64,000 nucleotides of DNA, from NCBI RefSeq assembly GCF_033547075.1, contig NZ_CP137891.1:682001-746000 (forward strand), given 5' to 3'. Below are positions 27,285 through 35,705 of the stretch, piece after piece. The translations under genes were made by a program, and so were the position numbers. Positions within the stretch are counted from its first letter, which is position 1, and every line of letters starts with the position of its first letter. Source of the stretch: Flavobacterium ardleyense (GTDB taxonomy: Bacteria > Bacteroidota > Bacteroidia > Flavobacteriales > Flavobacteriaceae). The notes beneath the pieces were generated by a model that saw only the letters and a list, made by a program, of their open reading frames with translations, did not search any database and had not been told where the DNA came from.

Positions 27285-27369
27285 GAAGTTTTAGATTCTG
27301 AGTAGTAGCTTATATGTCTTGATACCTAAATCTTTATACGTTATACTTCCATCTTAATACCTAATTAGA

Positions 27370-27678
27370 TTGAAAAACAAACTCGACATATTCAAAAATG
27401 CGCAATTGTTGTTGGACGAACCAGAAGTCCAACAACTTTTGTCGTATTGTGAGAGTTTGGAAGATGAGTTGGTCGAATTCAAATTTGAAAAAGCCAACAA
27501 CAAAGAGCTAATCATGCTTGATATGCTCAAGGAAGTTGTAAAAAGTTGTGCAGATATTCGCCAACAAGAAATGGATCACGAACGCTTTGGGTATGATCTT
27601 CCTGATTATTCTGAAGCCATTCAGAATTTGAGTAGTTATATTTTTGAAATGAATCGAAATAGCAGACTTGGATTATAA
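27370..27678 (+). CDS. Conserved-looking 102-aa protein of unknown function
   Basis: This soluble, acidic, helical protein starts at TTG 27370 (MKNKLDIFKNAQLLL); no ATG gives a sensible longer form. It has no cysteine pair or other catalytic motif. It lies 85 bases after the reductase gene on the same strand and may be co-transcribed. I do not recognise the family. Confidence 0.7.
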   Translation: MKNKLDIFKNAQLLLDEPEVQQLLSYCESLEDELVEFKFEKANNKELIMLDMLKEVVKSCADIRQQEMDHERFGYDLPDYSEAIQNLSSYIFEMNRNSRLGL

Positions 27679-27756
27679 TTAGGTCGTTTTCAATTTTGAC
27701 TTCCCAATTTTTTTGAACTACAATCCTATTACTATTAACTGTATAGTTACTAGTGT

Positions 27757-28809
27757 TTACTTTGAAATAACTCCTTCAATAACATTAACAACGCGCTCAG
27801 GTAGTATACTTCGCATTGCATCTTTGTATCCGGGAACTTCTATATTTCCATAAACCGAAGTTGGCAAAAGCGGATACTTCTCGCGATCTGAAGTAATCAG
27901 ATTTTCTTGAGGTTGTCCAAAGGGAGCGAAACCTGCAAAAGGATGTGTTGCTCCCCATAAACTAACTACGGCAACACCGTAATTTGCCGCAAGATGTGCA
28001 TTGCCAGAATCCATACTCAACATCACATCAAGATTCGAAATTAGTTCTAATTCCTGGCCAAATTTTAAATTCCCTGCCACCACGATTACGTTTTCAAGCG
28101 TTCCTTTAAAAGTATTTAATTGTTGAATTTCTTCTTGGCCTGCGCCAAATAAAAACAGCGTATTCGCATTATTCTTAGCTAATTGACTGATTACTTCTTG
28201 CATCAAATCGGCTGGATAAACTTTACCATCGTGCTGTGCAAAAGGAGCAATTCCGATCCACTTTGACGCTTTTAGGGCTAATTTTCCCGCAAAAAGCTCT
28301 GTTCCTCGTGAAAATGGAAGTTTTTCTAAAAATTTAATCGAACTCTCATCAATCAGAAATCCTAAATCTTCAAATACTTCAAGGTAGCGCTGCATGGAAG
28401 TTTTAAGCTGTTTGAACTCTTTATTTTTCAAACGTACTAGAGCTTTCTTTTCCTTTCTGCCTTTGTCTATCGCGGCTGTCGGAATATTGGTTGCCGAAAA
28501 AAAGTAGCGCACAACCTTCGACCGAAGTACATTATGCAAATCGGCAATTGCATCTACCCCAATATTTTTTAGATCTTGGTATAGCTGTACGATGCCTTTA
28601 AATCCTTTATGTCGCTGATTTGTATCAACAGCAAGAAATTCGCAGTTGGGAATAGCATCGAATAATGGTTTAAGGAATTTTCTTGAAACAATGGTTATTT
28701 TGATCTCCGGATGCCTTTTCGCGAAAGCGGAAATCACAGGTACCGTCATTGCAACATCTCCCATTGCGGAGAGGCGAATGACGGCTATATGTGTGATTTT
28801 TGTAGACAA
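27757..28809 (-). CDS. Glycosyltransferase family 9 (heptosyltransferase-like)
   Basis: This 350-aa GT-B fold protein of the ADP-heptose:LPS heptosyltransferase family has N-terminal IRLSAMGDVAM near residues 11-21, the central WIGIAPFAQHDGKVYP near 185-200, and C-terminal MSMDSGNAHLAA with LWGATHP near 270-290. Family members add heptose or related sugars to the lipid A core on the inner face of the inner membrane. It follows a DUF4254 gene by ten bases, a pairing seen often in Bacteroidota. The exact sugar is not readable from the sequence. Confidence 0.9.
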   Translation of the reverse strand: MSTKITHIAVIRLSAMGDVAMTVPVISAFAKRHPEIKITIVSRKFLKPLFDAIPNCEFLAVDTNQRHKGFKGIVQLYQDLKNIGVDAIADLHNVLRSKVVRYFFSATNIPTAAIDKGRKEKKALVRLKNKEFKQLKTSMQRYLEVFEDLGFLIDESSIKFLEKLPFSRGTELFAGKLALKASKWIGIAPFAQHDGKVYPADLMQEVISQLAKNNANTLFLFGAGQEEIQQLNTFKGTLENVIVVAGNLKFGQELELISNLDVMLSMDSGNAHLAANYGVAVVSLWGATHPFAGFAPFGQPQENLITSDREKYPLLPTSVYGNIEVPGYKDAMRSILPERVVNVIEGVISK

Positions 28810-28819
28810 ATTGGATTAA

Positions 28820-29425
28820 TTATTTCTTAGTCTGATACAAAACTGGATTAGTGTCTACATCATTATACATTTTCATCTGTTTGTAAACTTTCATATACTT
28901 TTCGCCGGTTTTGATATCTTCTAGCAAATCATCTATGGCTGTTGCCAAATCTTTGCGCTGCTCCAGCAAGATATTTAATTTGATTTCGCAGTTTTTACGG
29001 TGCTCTTCCGAAGCTTCGGTTCGAACAGCTTCTTCTCGCATATGGTGAATTTTTAAGGCCAAAATCGAAAAACGATCGATTGCCCAAGCTGGACTTTCTG
29101 AATTGATTTTTGCATTTGGCTTAGTTTCAACACCTGCATATTTTTGCAAAAAATAACTGTCAATATATTCAACCATGTCAGTACGCTCTTGATTAAAGGC
29201 ATCAATACGACGTTTTAACGCCAATGCAGCAACTGGATCAATTTGGGGATCTCTAATTAAATCTTCAAAATGCCATTGAACAGTGTCAATCCAGTTTTTT
29301 AGATATAATAGATGCTCAATTTTTTCTTTTGGAAAAGGATTGTTTATTTGTTGGTCAACACTATCGTAAACATGGTAGTCATGGATACTTTGTTCAAAAA
29401 CAGAAAATGCAAGTTGTGAAAACAT
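28820..29425 (-). CDS. DUF4254 domain protein
   Basis: The protein is 201 aa from the ATG at 29425 (MFSQLAFSVFEQSI). The frame is open to 29464, but the extra 13 residues look like leader sequence. It is all-helical and charged, with the family pattern W..D..IRDP..DP..AL.LKRRID..NQ.R.D.VE and a later AI DRFSILALKIHHM. DUF4254 has no known activity. It is usually next to a GT9 glycosyltransferase, as here, which suggests a role in LPS core assembly. Confidence 0.85.
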   Translation of the reverse strand: MFSQLAFSVFEQSIHDYHVYDSVDQQINNPFPKEKIEHLLYLKNWIDTVQWHFEDLIRDPQIDPVAALALKRRIDAFNQERTDMVEYIDSYFLQKYAGVETKPNAKINSESPAWAIDRFSILALKIHHMREEAVRTEASEEHRKNCEIKLNILLEQRKDLATAIDDLLEDIKTGEKYMKVYKQMKMYNDVDTNPVLYQTKK

Positions 29426-29513
29426 ATTAATTGGATTTAAAAACCAAAGATACTTTTTATACATTTATAGTCTGAAAAAAATTTCAGTTACTAACCCTAA
29501 TTATAGCTTTTCA

Positions 29514-30167
29514 ATGCAAATACATCATTTATCAGAAAACAATAGTGTACTCAACCACTTTCTATCAGAAATTAGAAATGTTGATATTCAAAAAGATAGT
29601 ATGCGTTTTCGCAGAAATATTGAGCGCATTGGCGAAATTATGAGTTATGAGTTAAGCAAGAATTTAGATTACAATCCCATCACAATCACCACTCCCTTAG
29701 GAAAAAAAGACACTTCCGAAATTGCAAATCAGCTCGTGCTTTGTAGTATTTTAAGAGCCGGACTTGCACTTCATCAAGGATTTCTGAATTATTTAGACCA
29801 AGCGGAAAATGGTTTTATCTCGGCTTATAGAACCCAGGCCACGGCCGAAAAAGAGTCGGAAATTTTTGTCGAATACCAAGCAATTCCGGTGATTAATGAA
29901 AAAATTTTATTGCTTGTAGATCCTATGTTAGCAACGGGACAATCGATGGTCGCCGTTTTTAATAAGCTGCTAGAAAGGGGTACTCCAAAAGAAATACATC
30001 TCGCTGTTGTTGTCGCTGCACCACAAGGAATTGAATTTCTAAAAGAGCATATTCCTGCCAACTGCCACTTATGGATTGCCACAGTAGACGAAGGTCTAGA
30101 TAAAAAAAACTATATAATTCCAGGTCTTGGTGATGCCGGAGATTTGGCATACGGAAGTAAATTATAG
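29514..30167 (+). CDS. upp: Uracil phosphoribosyltransferase
   Basis: This 217-aa cytoplasmic enzyme makes UMP from uracil and PRPP in pyrimidine salvage. The PRPP loop LLVDPMLATGQSM lies near residues 127-139, RAGLALHQGF near 83 binds ribose phosphate, and the uracil-binding C-terminal region contains IVPGLGDAGD-type (IIPGLGDAGDLAYG). It stands alone on the + strand. Its last six bases overlap the convergent membrane protein gene. Confidence 0.95.
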   Translation: MQIHHLSENNSVLNHFLSEIRNVDIQKDSMRFRRNIERIGEIMSYELSKNLDYNPITITTPLGKKDTSEIANQLVLCSILRAGLALHQGFLNYLDQAENGFISAYRTQATAEKESEIFVEYQAIPVINEKILLLVDPMLATGQSMVAVFNKLLERGTPKEIHLAVVVAAPQGIEFLKEHIPANCHLWIATVDEGLDKKNYIIPGLGDAGDLAYGSKL

Positions 30168-31091
30168 TTGACTAATAAACAAGTACAGCGCACAAACAAT
30201 TAAAACACCAACCGTAAGCTCTTGACGAACTTTGTGTTTTGCCCCCTCGACTTCATTGGTTGCCATAATTGCTAAGGGCAGAAATGTAAAAATTAACAAT
30301 TCATTGCCTTTTAAAGGAGAAATCAAGAATACAAAAATTCCCACAAACAGCGACAATATTATTATTTTGTAAGCCGACTGTACTATTATTGGCTTCTTTG
30401 GCAAGGCCGCTATCTGCGAAAAAATTAAATAAATCGCAATTGCCGCAAATATACTAAAGGCAATATTTTCCTTGGTATTAGCAAAATAATCCAACTTAAA
30501 TGATGTTGTAGTCTTTTTTATAAGTACTTCTATAGCCGCAGCATCTATGGCATATGAGTAAAGCAGAAAAATTATAAATACCGTGATAAAAGCAATAAAT
30601 GGCAGGAGCCAGTTTCTATAATCGCGAGCAGCCGAAAAAAGTACCGAAACAAACACTACAAAAATGAACAAAATAGCCCAAAAATGAAAAAGTGCGGCAG
30701 CAAAAACCCATAATGATGCATCAAATACTTTTTCTTTCTGATTGCTATCAGACTGCAGGGACAGTACTCTCCGGGTGGATAATAAAATGAAGAAATTAGA
30801 AACTAATAGATTGCCATTGTCCAATAACTTTGGAAAAAACAACAGCATCAGAAAAAAGAAAAATATTGTGTACGCACTGTCTTTGCTCAGAGAATTCTTT
30901 TTTGCTATGAAGTTTGACAAAAATAAAGACGCTAAAATAATTACAAATATTCCCGCTTTTTGAATTAAATCAGCAACAGAAAAATCTGGCTTGGCATTAT
31001 CAAAATGATATAAAAAAAAACAAAATAAAACCACTAGAAGGACTAATGCATAATTAATTGGTGTAGATTTTTTAAAAAGGCTTGTTATCAT
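30162..31091 (-). CDS. DUF6427-like multi-helix membrane protein
   Basis: This 309-aa protein has about nine hydrophobic helices and short polar ends, and starts MITSLFKKSTPINYALVLL. I associate it with DUF6427, which is common beside upp and purD in Flavobacteriaceae, from memory. There is no catalytic motif. It converges on upp with a six-base overlap and diverges from the small DUF6341-like gene. Confidence 0.8.
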   Translation of the reverse strand: MITSLFKKSTPINYALVLLVVLFCFFLYHFDNAKPDFSVADLIQKAGIFVIILASLFLSNFIAKKNSLSKDSAYTIFFFFLMLLFFPKLLDNGNLLVSNFFILLSTRRVLSLQSDSNQKEKVFDASLWVFAAALFHFWAILFIFVVFVSVLFSAARDYRNWLLPFIAFITVFIIFLLYSYAIDAAAIEVLIKKTTTSFKLDYFANTKENIAFSIFAAIAIYLIFSQIAALPKKPIIVQSAYKIIILSLFVGIFVFLISPLKGNELLIFTFLPLAIMATNEVEGAKHKVRQELTVGVLIVCALYLFISQL

Positions 31092-31111
31092 GGTGATATT
31101 TTATACTTTTG
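31082..31111 (+). promoter_or_regulatory. Complete Bacteroidota promoter for the DUF6341-like gene
   Basis: A TTG at 31082-31084 is followed, 19 bases later, by TACTTTTG at 31104-31111. This fits the TTG-N19-TAnnTTTG pattern of primary sigma promoters in this phylum. The gene's ATG is 29 bases downstream. The promoter overlaps the start of the divergent DUF6427-like gene. Confidence 0.65.
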
Positions 31112-31139
31112 TATTTGTAAATATAATACAAGTTTAAAA

Positions 31140-31370
31140 ATGAAAGCATTTTTTGAAGGAATACAGTCACTCTTTGTAGATTTTCTTTTTTTACCAATGA
31201 ATTTTCTAAGAGAATTAGAATTGACTACTTGGTTTGGTGCCAATATTATCAATTGGATCTTTGTAATAATTTGCACTACTGCAATGGTTTACTGGGTAAA
31301 ACAATTGCAGTTGCACAAATCAAACAATGAAGATTATCAAGATACTACAGCGCATTCATTCTTTAAATAA
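31140..31370 (+). CDS. Small membrane protein (DUF6341-like)
   Basis: This 76-aa protein has one clear membrane helix (about residues 33-53, WFGANIINWIFVIICTTAMVYWV) after an amphipathic N-terminal half, and a polar C-terminus. I associate the family with DUF6341, next to purD in flavobacteria, from memory. Its last 15 bases overlap the 3' end of purD on the other strand. Its own terminator appears to lie inside purD. Confidence 0.78.
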   Translation: MKAFFEGIQSLFVDFLFLPMNFLRELELTTWFGANIINWIFVIICTTAMVYWVKQLQLHKSNNEDYQDTTAHSFFK

Positions 31371-32642
31371 GTCGAATCCGATATCTTTTCTATAATACAT
31401 CTTATCAAAACTAATTTTATTTATGTTTTGATAAGATTTTTTTATGGCCTCATCTATGTTTTCGCCAAAAGCAGTTACCGCGATTACGCGCCCACCATTG
31501 CTTAACACTTTATCTCCTTCAGCTTTTGTGCCCGCCTGGAAAATCAAAGCATCTTCAATCGCTACCGAATCAATTCCGGTAATTTCTTTTCCTTTTGCAA
31601 AATCTTCAGGATATCCACCCGAAACAAGCATAATAGTTGCCGCTGATCTTGCGTCAATTTCCACACTAGAAAGTGCCAAACTTTGACTTCCAATTGCATG
31701 GAAAAGTCCAACTAAATCAGATTGTATTCTTGGTATAACGACCTCTGTTTCAGGATCTCCCATTCGCACATTGTATTCAATTACAATAGGTTCGCCTTTA
31801 ACTATAATTAATCCTATAAAGATAAATCCTCTGTAATCGATATTGTCTTTGGCAAGACCGTCAACCGTAGGTTTTACGATTCTATCCTCAATTTTTTGCA
31901 TCAATAATGGTGTTGCAAATGGCACAGGAGAGATTGCTCCCATTCCGCCAGTATTCAAGCCCGTATCACCTTCACCAATGCGTTTGTAATCTTTCGCAGT
32001 AGGTAGAATTTTGTAGCTTTTTCCGTCGGTCATTACGAAGCAGCTCAGTTCAATTCCGTCAAGAAACTCCTCAATTACTACTTTCGAACTTGCATTTCCA
32101 AATTTGGCATCGATAAGCATATTGCGCAATTCGGTTTTAGCTTCCGCCAAATTATCGATGATCAACACCCCTTTTCCAGCCGCAAGCCCATCCGCTTTCA
32201 ATACATAAGGTGCAGATAATGTCTCTAGAAATTCACAACCCTGCTCTACCGTTTCGGCCGTAAAACTATCATATCCCGCAGTCGGAATATTATGTCTAAC
32301 CATAAATTGTTTTGCAAATTCTTTACTTCCTTCAAGTGCTGCTCCTTGTTGAGAAGGACCAATCACAGCAATATCTTTCAAATCTTCACGATTTTTAAAA
32401 TAGTCTACAATTCCATTTACCAAAGGATCTTCAGGCCCTACCACGACCATTTTTACATTATTGTCCAAAACAAATTTGGCAACCGTATCAAAGTCATTCG
32501 GATTCATCGCCACATTGGTAGCAATAGCAGCTGTTCCCGCGTTTCCTGGCGCCACAAAAAGGGTTTCGCACAATGGACTCTGAATCATTTTCCATGCAAA
32601 AGCATGCTCTCTTCCGCCTGATCCTAATAATAAAATTGTCAT
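31356..32642 (-). CDS. purD: Phosphoribosylamine--glycine ligase
   Basis: This 428-aa ATP-grasp enzyme of purine synthesis joins glycine to phosphoribosylamine to make GAR. It starts MTILLLGSGGREHAFAW, the standard family start. ATP-grasp signals include KADGLAAGKGVLI near residue 150 and EYNVRMGDPETE near 285. It is a single gene with a perfect -7 element upstream. Its 3' end overlaps the convergent small gene by 15 bases and carries that gene's terminator. Confidence 0.97.
   Translation of the reverse strand: MTILLLGSGGREHAFAWKMIQSPLCETLFVAPGNAGTAAIATNVAMNPNDFDTVAKFVLDNNVKMVVVGPEDPLVNGIVDYFKNREDLKDIAVIGPSQQGAALEGSKEFAKQFMVRHNIPTAGYDSFTAETVEQGCEFLETLSAPYVLKADGLAAGKGVLIIDNLAEAKTELRNMLIDAKFGNASSKVVIEEFLDGIELSCFVMTDGKSYKILPTAKDYKRIGEGDTGLNTGGMGAISPVPFATPLLMQKIEDRIVKPTVDGLAKDNIDYRGFIFIGLIIVKGEPIVIEYNVRMGDPETEVVIPRIQSDLVGLFHAIGSQSLALSSVEIDARSAATIMLVSGGYPEDFAKGKEITGIDSVAIEDALIFQAGTKAEGDKVLSNGGRVIAVTAFGENIDEAIKKSYQNINKISFDKMYYRKDIGFDLFKE
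31400..31444 (+). terminator. Terminator of the DUF6341-like gene inside the purD 3' end
   Basis: TCTTATCAAAAC (31400-31411) and GTTTTGATAAGA (31425-31436) form a perfect 12-bp stem with a 13-base loop. An eight-T run follows on the + strand. It lies wholly within the C-terminal codons of purD, so the same bases encode purD residues on the other strand. Confidence 0.75.
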
Positions 32643-32667
32643 CTGTAAGTATTATTTAGTTGTCAGG

Positions 32668-32675
32668 CAAAAATA
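32668..32675 (-). promoter_or_regulatory. -7 promoter element for purD
   Basis: The - strand reads TATTTTTG, a perfect TAnnTTTG, 25 bases before the purD ATG. No clear -33 TTG is present. Confidence 0.5.
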
Positions 32676-32776
32676 GCGGGTTTTTTGCGGAATTAAGAAT
32701 TTTCCATATTGAAAAATTTAAAGATTGAATGATTTAAGGATTTACAGATTGCAGAAGCGTTCTTAGAAGTTTATTC

Positions 32777-32934
32777 ATGATTATTTTTTGGCAGCTTATC
32801 CCGCTGTACTTTCCAAGAATCCCACAAACAAGGTGATTTTGCAAGATAATAATGGAGCTTCCGTTGGTCGCTCATTATTCTCAGCAAAAATCTACCTTGT
32901 TTTGCGGCATTGCTTTCCATTCCCATCGGGGCTG
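32777..32934 (-). repeat. Dispersed intergenic repeat, copy 2
   Basis: This is the reverse-orientation copy of the block at 14370-14526. On the - strand it begins AGCCCCGATGGGAATGGAAA and ends ATAATCAT. Differences are scattered substitutions and short indels, mostly in the middle (14415-14460 in copy 1 terms). A 61-codon frame across it is not conserved in copy 1, so it is not a gene. Confidence 0.8.
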
Positions 32935-33050
32935 AACGGAGAGCCGAAATGATCAAAAAGATTGAAATAATCAGAATGAAAAGAGAAAATTAAACTTTTA
33001 CAATAACTAAAAATCCTTCAAAATTAAACAGTTGTCCACACTCCAAAATT

Positions 33051-33080
33051 CCCCTCTTTTCAAGAGGGGTGCCCGAAGGG
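33051..33080 (+). repeat. Palindromic intergenic repeat interrupted by the IS element (left half)
   Basis: CCCCTCTT-TTC-AAGAGGGG (33051-33069) is a perfect hairpin, followed by TGCCCGAAGGG. Its continuation, CGGGGTGTTTCGCC, is found at 34852 on the far side of the IS. The joined sequence resembles a short GC-rich extragenic palindrome. Confidence 0.6.
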
Positions 33081-33127
33081 GAGGCTGCTGAAAAAGTCCC
33101 TTCAAAAATGTGACATATTTTTCAATT

Positions 33128-33165
33128 AAAAGGAGTGTGAACTGTAGTGTTTACGCTCCTTTTTT
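33128..33165 (+). terminator. Hairpin with T run at the IS left end
   Basis: AAAAGGAG at 33128-33135 pairs with CTCCTTTT at 33157-33164, with an inner partly paired stem and a T run after it. It would stop transcription entering from the left, a common IS safeguard against impinging transcripts. Confidence 0.55.
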
Positions 33166-33199
33166 CGTATTTTTAGTACTGATTATTAAGGCTTTTACT

Positions 33200-34651
33200 A
33201 TGTTATTACAGCAGCAAAAAATTCAGTTAAGTGCGTATTCCGATTTGTATGACTTAGTTATACCTAAAGAAAATCTTCTTAGAAAAATCAATGACCTAAT
33301 TGATTTTTCTTTTATTTACGATGAATTGGTTAGCAAATACTGCCTCAATAATGGACGCACTGCAGAATGTCCTGTCCGTATGTTTAAGTATTTACTATTG
33401 AAAACAATCTATTCTATTTCGGATGCTGATGTTGTGGAGCGTTCTCGTTTCGATATGTCGTTTAAATACTTTCTTGAAATGGCTCCAGAAGATGGCGTAA
33501 TAAACTCGAGTTCATTAACAAATTTTAGAAAGTTACGATTAAAGGATTCTGATTTGTTGAATCTTTTAATTGGGAAAACGGTTGCTATTGCTATTGAAAA
33601 AGGAATTGTAAATTCAAAATCAATTATCGTTGACGCTACTCACACCTTATCAAAATCAAATCCATTTTCTGCTCTTCAAGTTTTGAAAGAACGTTCAAAA
33701 CTTTTACGTAAAGCTGTCTATAATTTAGATCCAGATTGGAAAGAACGAATGCCCAAGAAAAATGAGAATAACGATTTACAGAAAGAAATCGCCTATTCTA
33801 AAGAACTTATAAAAGCAATTGAATCGGATACTACATTGAGCTTAGTCCCTGTAGTGAAAGAAAAATTGAATCTATTGAAAGAAACAATTGAAGACACTCA
33901 AGAGAACTTAAACTTGTCAAAAGATAAAGATGCCAAAATAGGACACAAATCAGCCGATAGCTCCTTCTTTGGTTATAAGACTCATATTGCAATGACCGAA
34001 GAACGTATAATTACAGCGGCAGTAGTTACTTCGGGAGAAAGAGGAGATGGTCCTGAATTACCAACTCTTTTAAAGATCAGTCAAAACAATGGAATAAAAG
34101 TAGACACTATCATTGGCGATGGTGCATACTCTGGAAAAGAAAATCTTGAATTAACTTCTGGACAAGAAATAAAAGTGGTAGCAAGATTAAATCCTTCAAT
34201 AACCCAAGGATGTAGAAAAGAAGAAGATAAATTTGACTACAATAAAGATGCTGATATGTTTGTTTGTCCAGCGGGTCATATGGCGATACAGAAATCAAAG
34301 CAAGGAAAAAAGAATGTCGGAACAAATCAAATACTCACCTTTTACTTTGATGTGGAGAAATGTAAAACTTGTCCATTAAGAGATGGATGTTACAAACCTG
34401 GCGCGAAAAGTAAAAGTTATTCAGTGTCTATAAAATCAGATTTACATAAGGCACAAATGGATTTTCAAGAATCGGAACTTTACAAAGAGAAGGCAAAACA
34501 CAGATATAAAATAGAAGCTAAAAACAGTGAGCTAAAAAATGTGCACGGTTATGGTCGAGCAAATGCTTACGGAATAGAAAATATGCAAATGCAGGGTGCA
34601 TTAGCAATTTTCACCGTGAATTTGAAAAGAATACTTAAATTAAATGTGTAG
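33200..34651 (+). CDS. IS1182-family transposase (DDE)
   Basis: The protein is 483 aa from the ATG at 33200 (MLLQQQKIQLSAYSDLY); a longer frame to 33110 crosses the left-end hairpin and is rejected. The N-terminal domain has the IS1182/IS5-like FKYLLLKTIYSISDADVVERSRFDMSFKYFL pattern. The catalytic triad candidates are Asp in IVDATHT, Asp in IGDGAYSG and Glu in RYKIEAKNSELKN. A cysteine cluster (CPAGH, CKTCPLRDGCY) lies before the last glutamate, as usual in this family. It is full length with no frameshift, so the element may be active. Confidence 0.93.
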   Translation: MLLQQQKIQLSAYSDLYDLVIPKENLLRKINDLIDFSFIYDELVSKYCLNNGRTAECPVRMFKYLLLKTIYSISDADVVERSRFDMSFKYFLEMAPEDGVINSSSLTNFRKLRLKDSDLLNLLIGKTVAIAIEKGIVNSKSIIVDATHTLSKSNPFSALQVLKERSKLLRKAVYNLDPDWKERMPKKNENNDLQKEIAYSKELIKAIESDTTLSLVPVVKEKLNLLKETIEDTQENLNLSKDKDAKIGHKSADSSFFGYKTHIAMTEERIITAAVVTSGERGDGPELPTLLKISQNNGIKVDTIIGDGAYSGKENLELTSGQEIKVVARLNPSITQGCRKEEDKFDYNKDADMFVCPAGHMAIQKSKQGKKNVGTNQILTFYFDVEKCKTCPLRDGCYKPGAKSKSYSVSIKSDLHKAQMDFQESELYKEKAKHRYKIEAKNSELKNVHGYGRANAYGIENMQMQGALAIFTVNLKRILKLNV

Positions 34652-34956
34652 AAAATCTACAAGATCAAAAATCTTCATCACAGACTCCATAACGATCCTA
34701 TAAAAGTGTATAAACGCCTTATAAAGCTTGAACTTTTTTGAAAAAATAAACACCAAAAAAGAAGGTCAAGTAAATAAAACGAAGTTTATTTACTCGACCT
34801 TCTTAATATGTTCTGAGAAACAGATACTTTTTCAGCAGCCTCCCCGAAGGGCGGGGTGTTTCGCCAAAGCAAAGCGTAATTTTCTTTATAAATATTCAAA
34901 TAGCAAAGCTAAAAATCAGCTTACGCTCACGAACTATAAATCCGCACTGTCGCAAA
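34652..34956. other. IS right end and flank, no gene
   Basis: The stretch holds the IS right end (to 34842) with its terminator-like hairpin, the right half of the interrupted palindromic repeat (CGGGGTGTTTCGCC from 34852), and about 90 bases of AT-rich sequence before the stop of the small lipoprotein gene. A 109-codon frame crossing it follows the repeat and hairpin and does not look like protein. Confidence 0.6.
34761..34802 (+). terminator. Long hairpin at the IS right end
   Basis: An 18-base arm at 34761-34778 (GAAGGTC, an A mismatch, then AGTAAATAAA) pairs with 34785-34802 around the loop ACGAAG, with one mismatch. A-rich sequence precedes it and TT follows. It lies 110 bases after the transposase stop and is likely its terminator. 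Confidence 0.6.
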
Positions 34957-35583
34957 TCACCTTCTTAACCTATCCACAGAATCTTTTAATTTTTTACTTT
35001 CTATGTCTAATCTCAAGTCACTCTCTTTTACCCTATAGAGAATCTCAAACCTTTTAATAGTGTCTTCATAAGGATGTCCATAGAGTGAAGTGAGCTTCAT
35101 AATTATACTGTCTTTAGAATATCGAATTATTTTGTAGCTATATACATCCATGAAATTTAACGTACTATCATTTCTTACTACCCATTTATTTGTCTTAAAA
35201 GATCGGGGGCGTGGTATCGAATCCAACTCAATATACATTCTTTTTCCAATAGCCTCCGTTGTGACATAAACTGTGTTTCCAATGCTATCTACGAACTTTT
35301 GAGCCCTTTTATCTGTCTCTTCACTTAGTATCAAATCATGTCTCATACTATAATACTCAAGAGTGCCTCTTTGATTAAAACCATACGTATAAATTGGCCC
35401 ATCTTTAACACCATATTTATATTCATCCGGCCATTTATCCCAGTAGCCAATACTATCATTCGTTAGATTCTTTATGAATTCCGACTTAAAATCAGTTTTA
35501 TTCTCAAAACAAGAATTGCAAATAGTTATTACCACTAATAAAGTGAGAAAATGTGTAATTCTCAACAACTTCAAGTTTCTCAT
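34957..35583 (-). CDS. Small lipoprotein of unknown function
   Basis: This 208-aa protein has a signal peptide (LTLLVVITICNSC) whose lipidated cysteine would be about residue 25. The mature part is polar and tyrosine-rich (YWDKWPDEYKYGVKDG) with no known domain. It probably sits in the periplasmic face of an envelope membrane. It stands alone between the IS flank and the divergent CapK-like gene. The family is not recognised. Confidence 0.7.
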   Translation of the reverse strand: MRNLKLLRITHFLTLLVVITICNSCFENKTDFKSEFIKNLTNDSIGYWDKWPDEYKYGVKDGPIYTYGFNQRGTLEYYSMRHDLILSEETDKRAQKFVDSIGNTVYVTTEAIGKRMYIELDSIPRPRSFKTNKWVVRNDSTLNFMDVYSYKIIRYSKDSIIMKLTSLYGHPYEDTIKRFEILYRVKESDLRLDIESKKLKDSVDRLRR

Positions 35584-35679
35584 AGATACCTTTTTATTTC
35601 ACCTGCACTTTTATACTTTCCTTACCCACTCACCCTCTAACAAACCGTTAATTTTCCTACAGCTCCTGCATAAAAATAG

Positions 35680-35687
35680 TACTTTTG
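35680..35687 (+). promoter_or_regulatory. -7 promoter element that decides the start of the CapK-like gene
   Basis: TACTTTTG is a perfect TAnnTTTG. A TTG codon at 35685 that would extend the downstream frame by seven residues lies inside this element. Transcription would begin after it, so the ATG at 35706 is the likely start. Confidence 0.6.
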
Positions 35688-35705
35688 AGTAAAACACCAC
35701 TATCT

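Larger units (their letters stand above)
33081..34842 (+). mobile_element. Complete IS1182-family insertion sequence
   Basis: The ends are matching inverted repeats beginning GAGGCTGCTGAAAAAGT at the left and its complement ACTTTTTCAGCAGCCTC at the right. With these limits the element is 1762 bases and is flanked by a 9-base direct repeat CCCGAAGGG (33072-33080 and 34843-34851). Because that repeat is palindromic and G/C runs extend the end match, a 20-base end repeat with a 3-base GAA duplication fits equally well. The element holds one intact transposase gene and a hairpin at each end. Confidence 0.85.

Noticed and set aside
32771..32956. 61-aa - strand frame
   Set aside because: Same reason: it is the second copy of the dispersed repeat, read in a different frame.
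34728..35057. 109-aa + strand frame over the IS right end
   Set aside because: It crosses the IS hairpin and inverted repeat and then the antisense of the lipoprotein gene.
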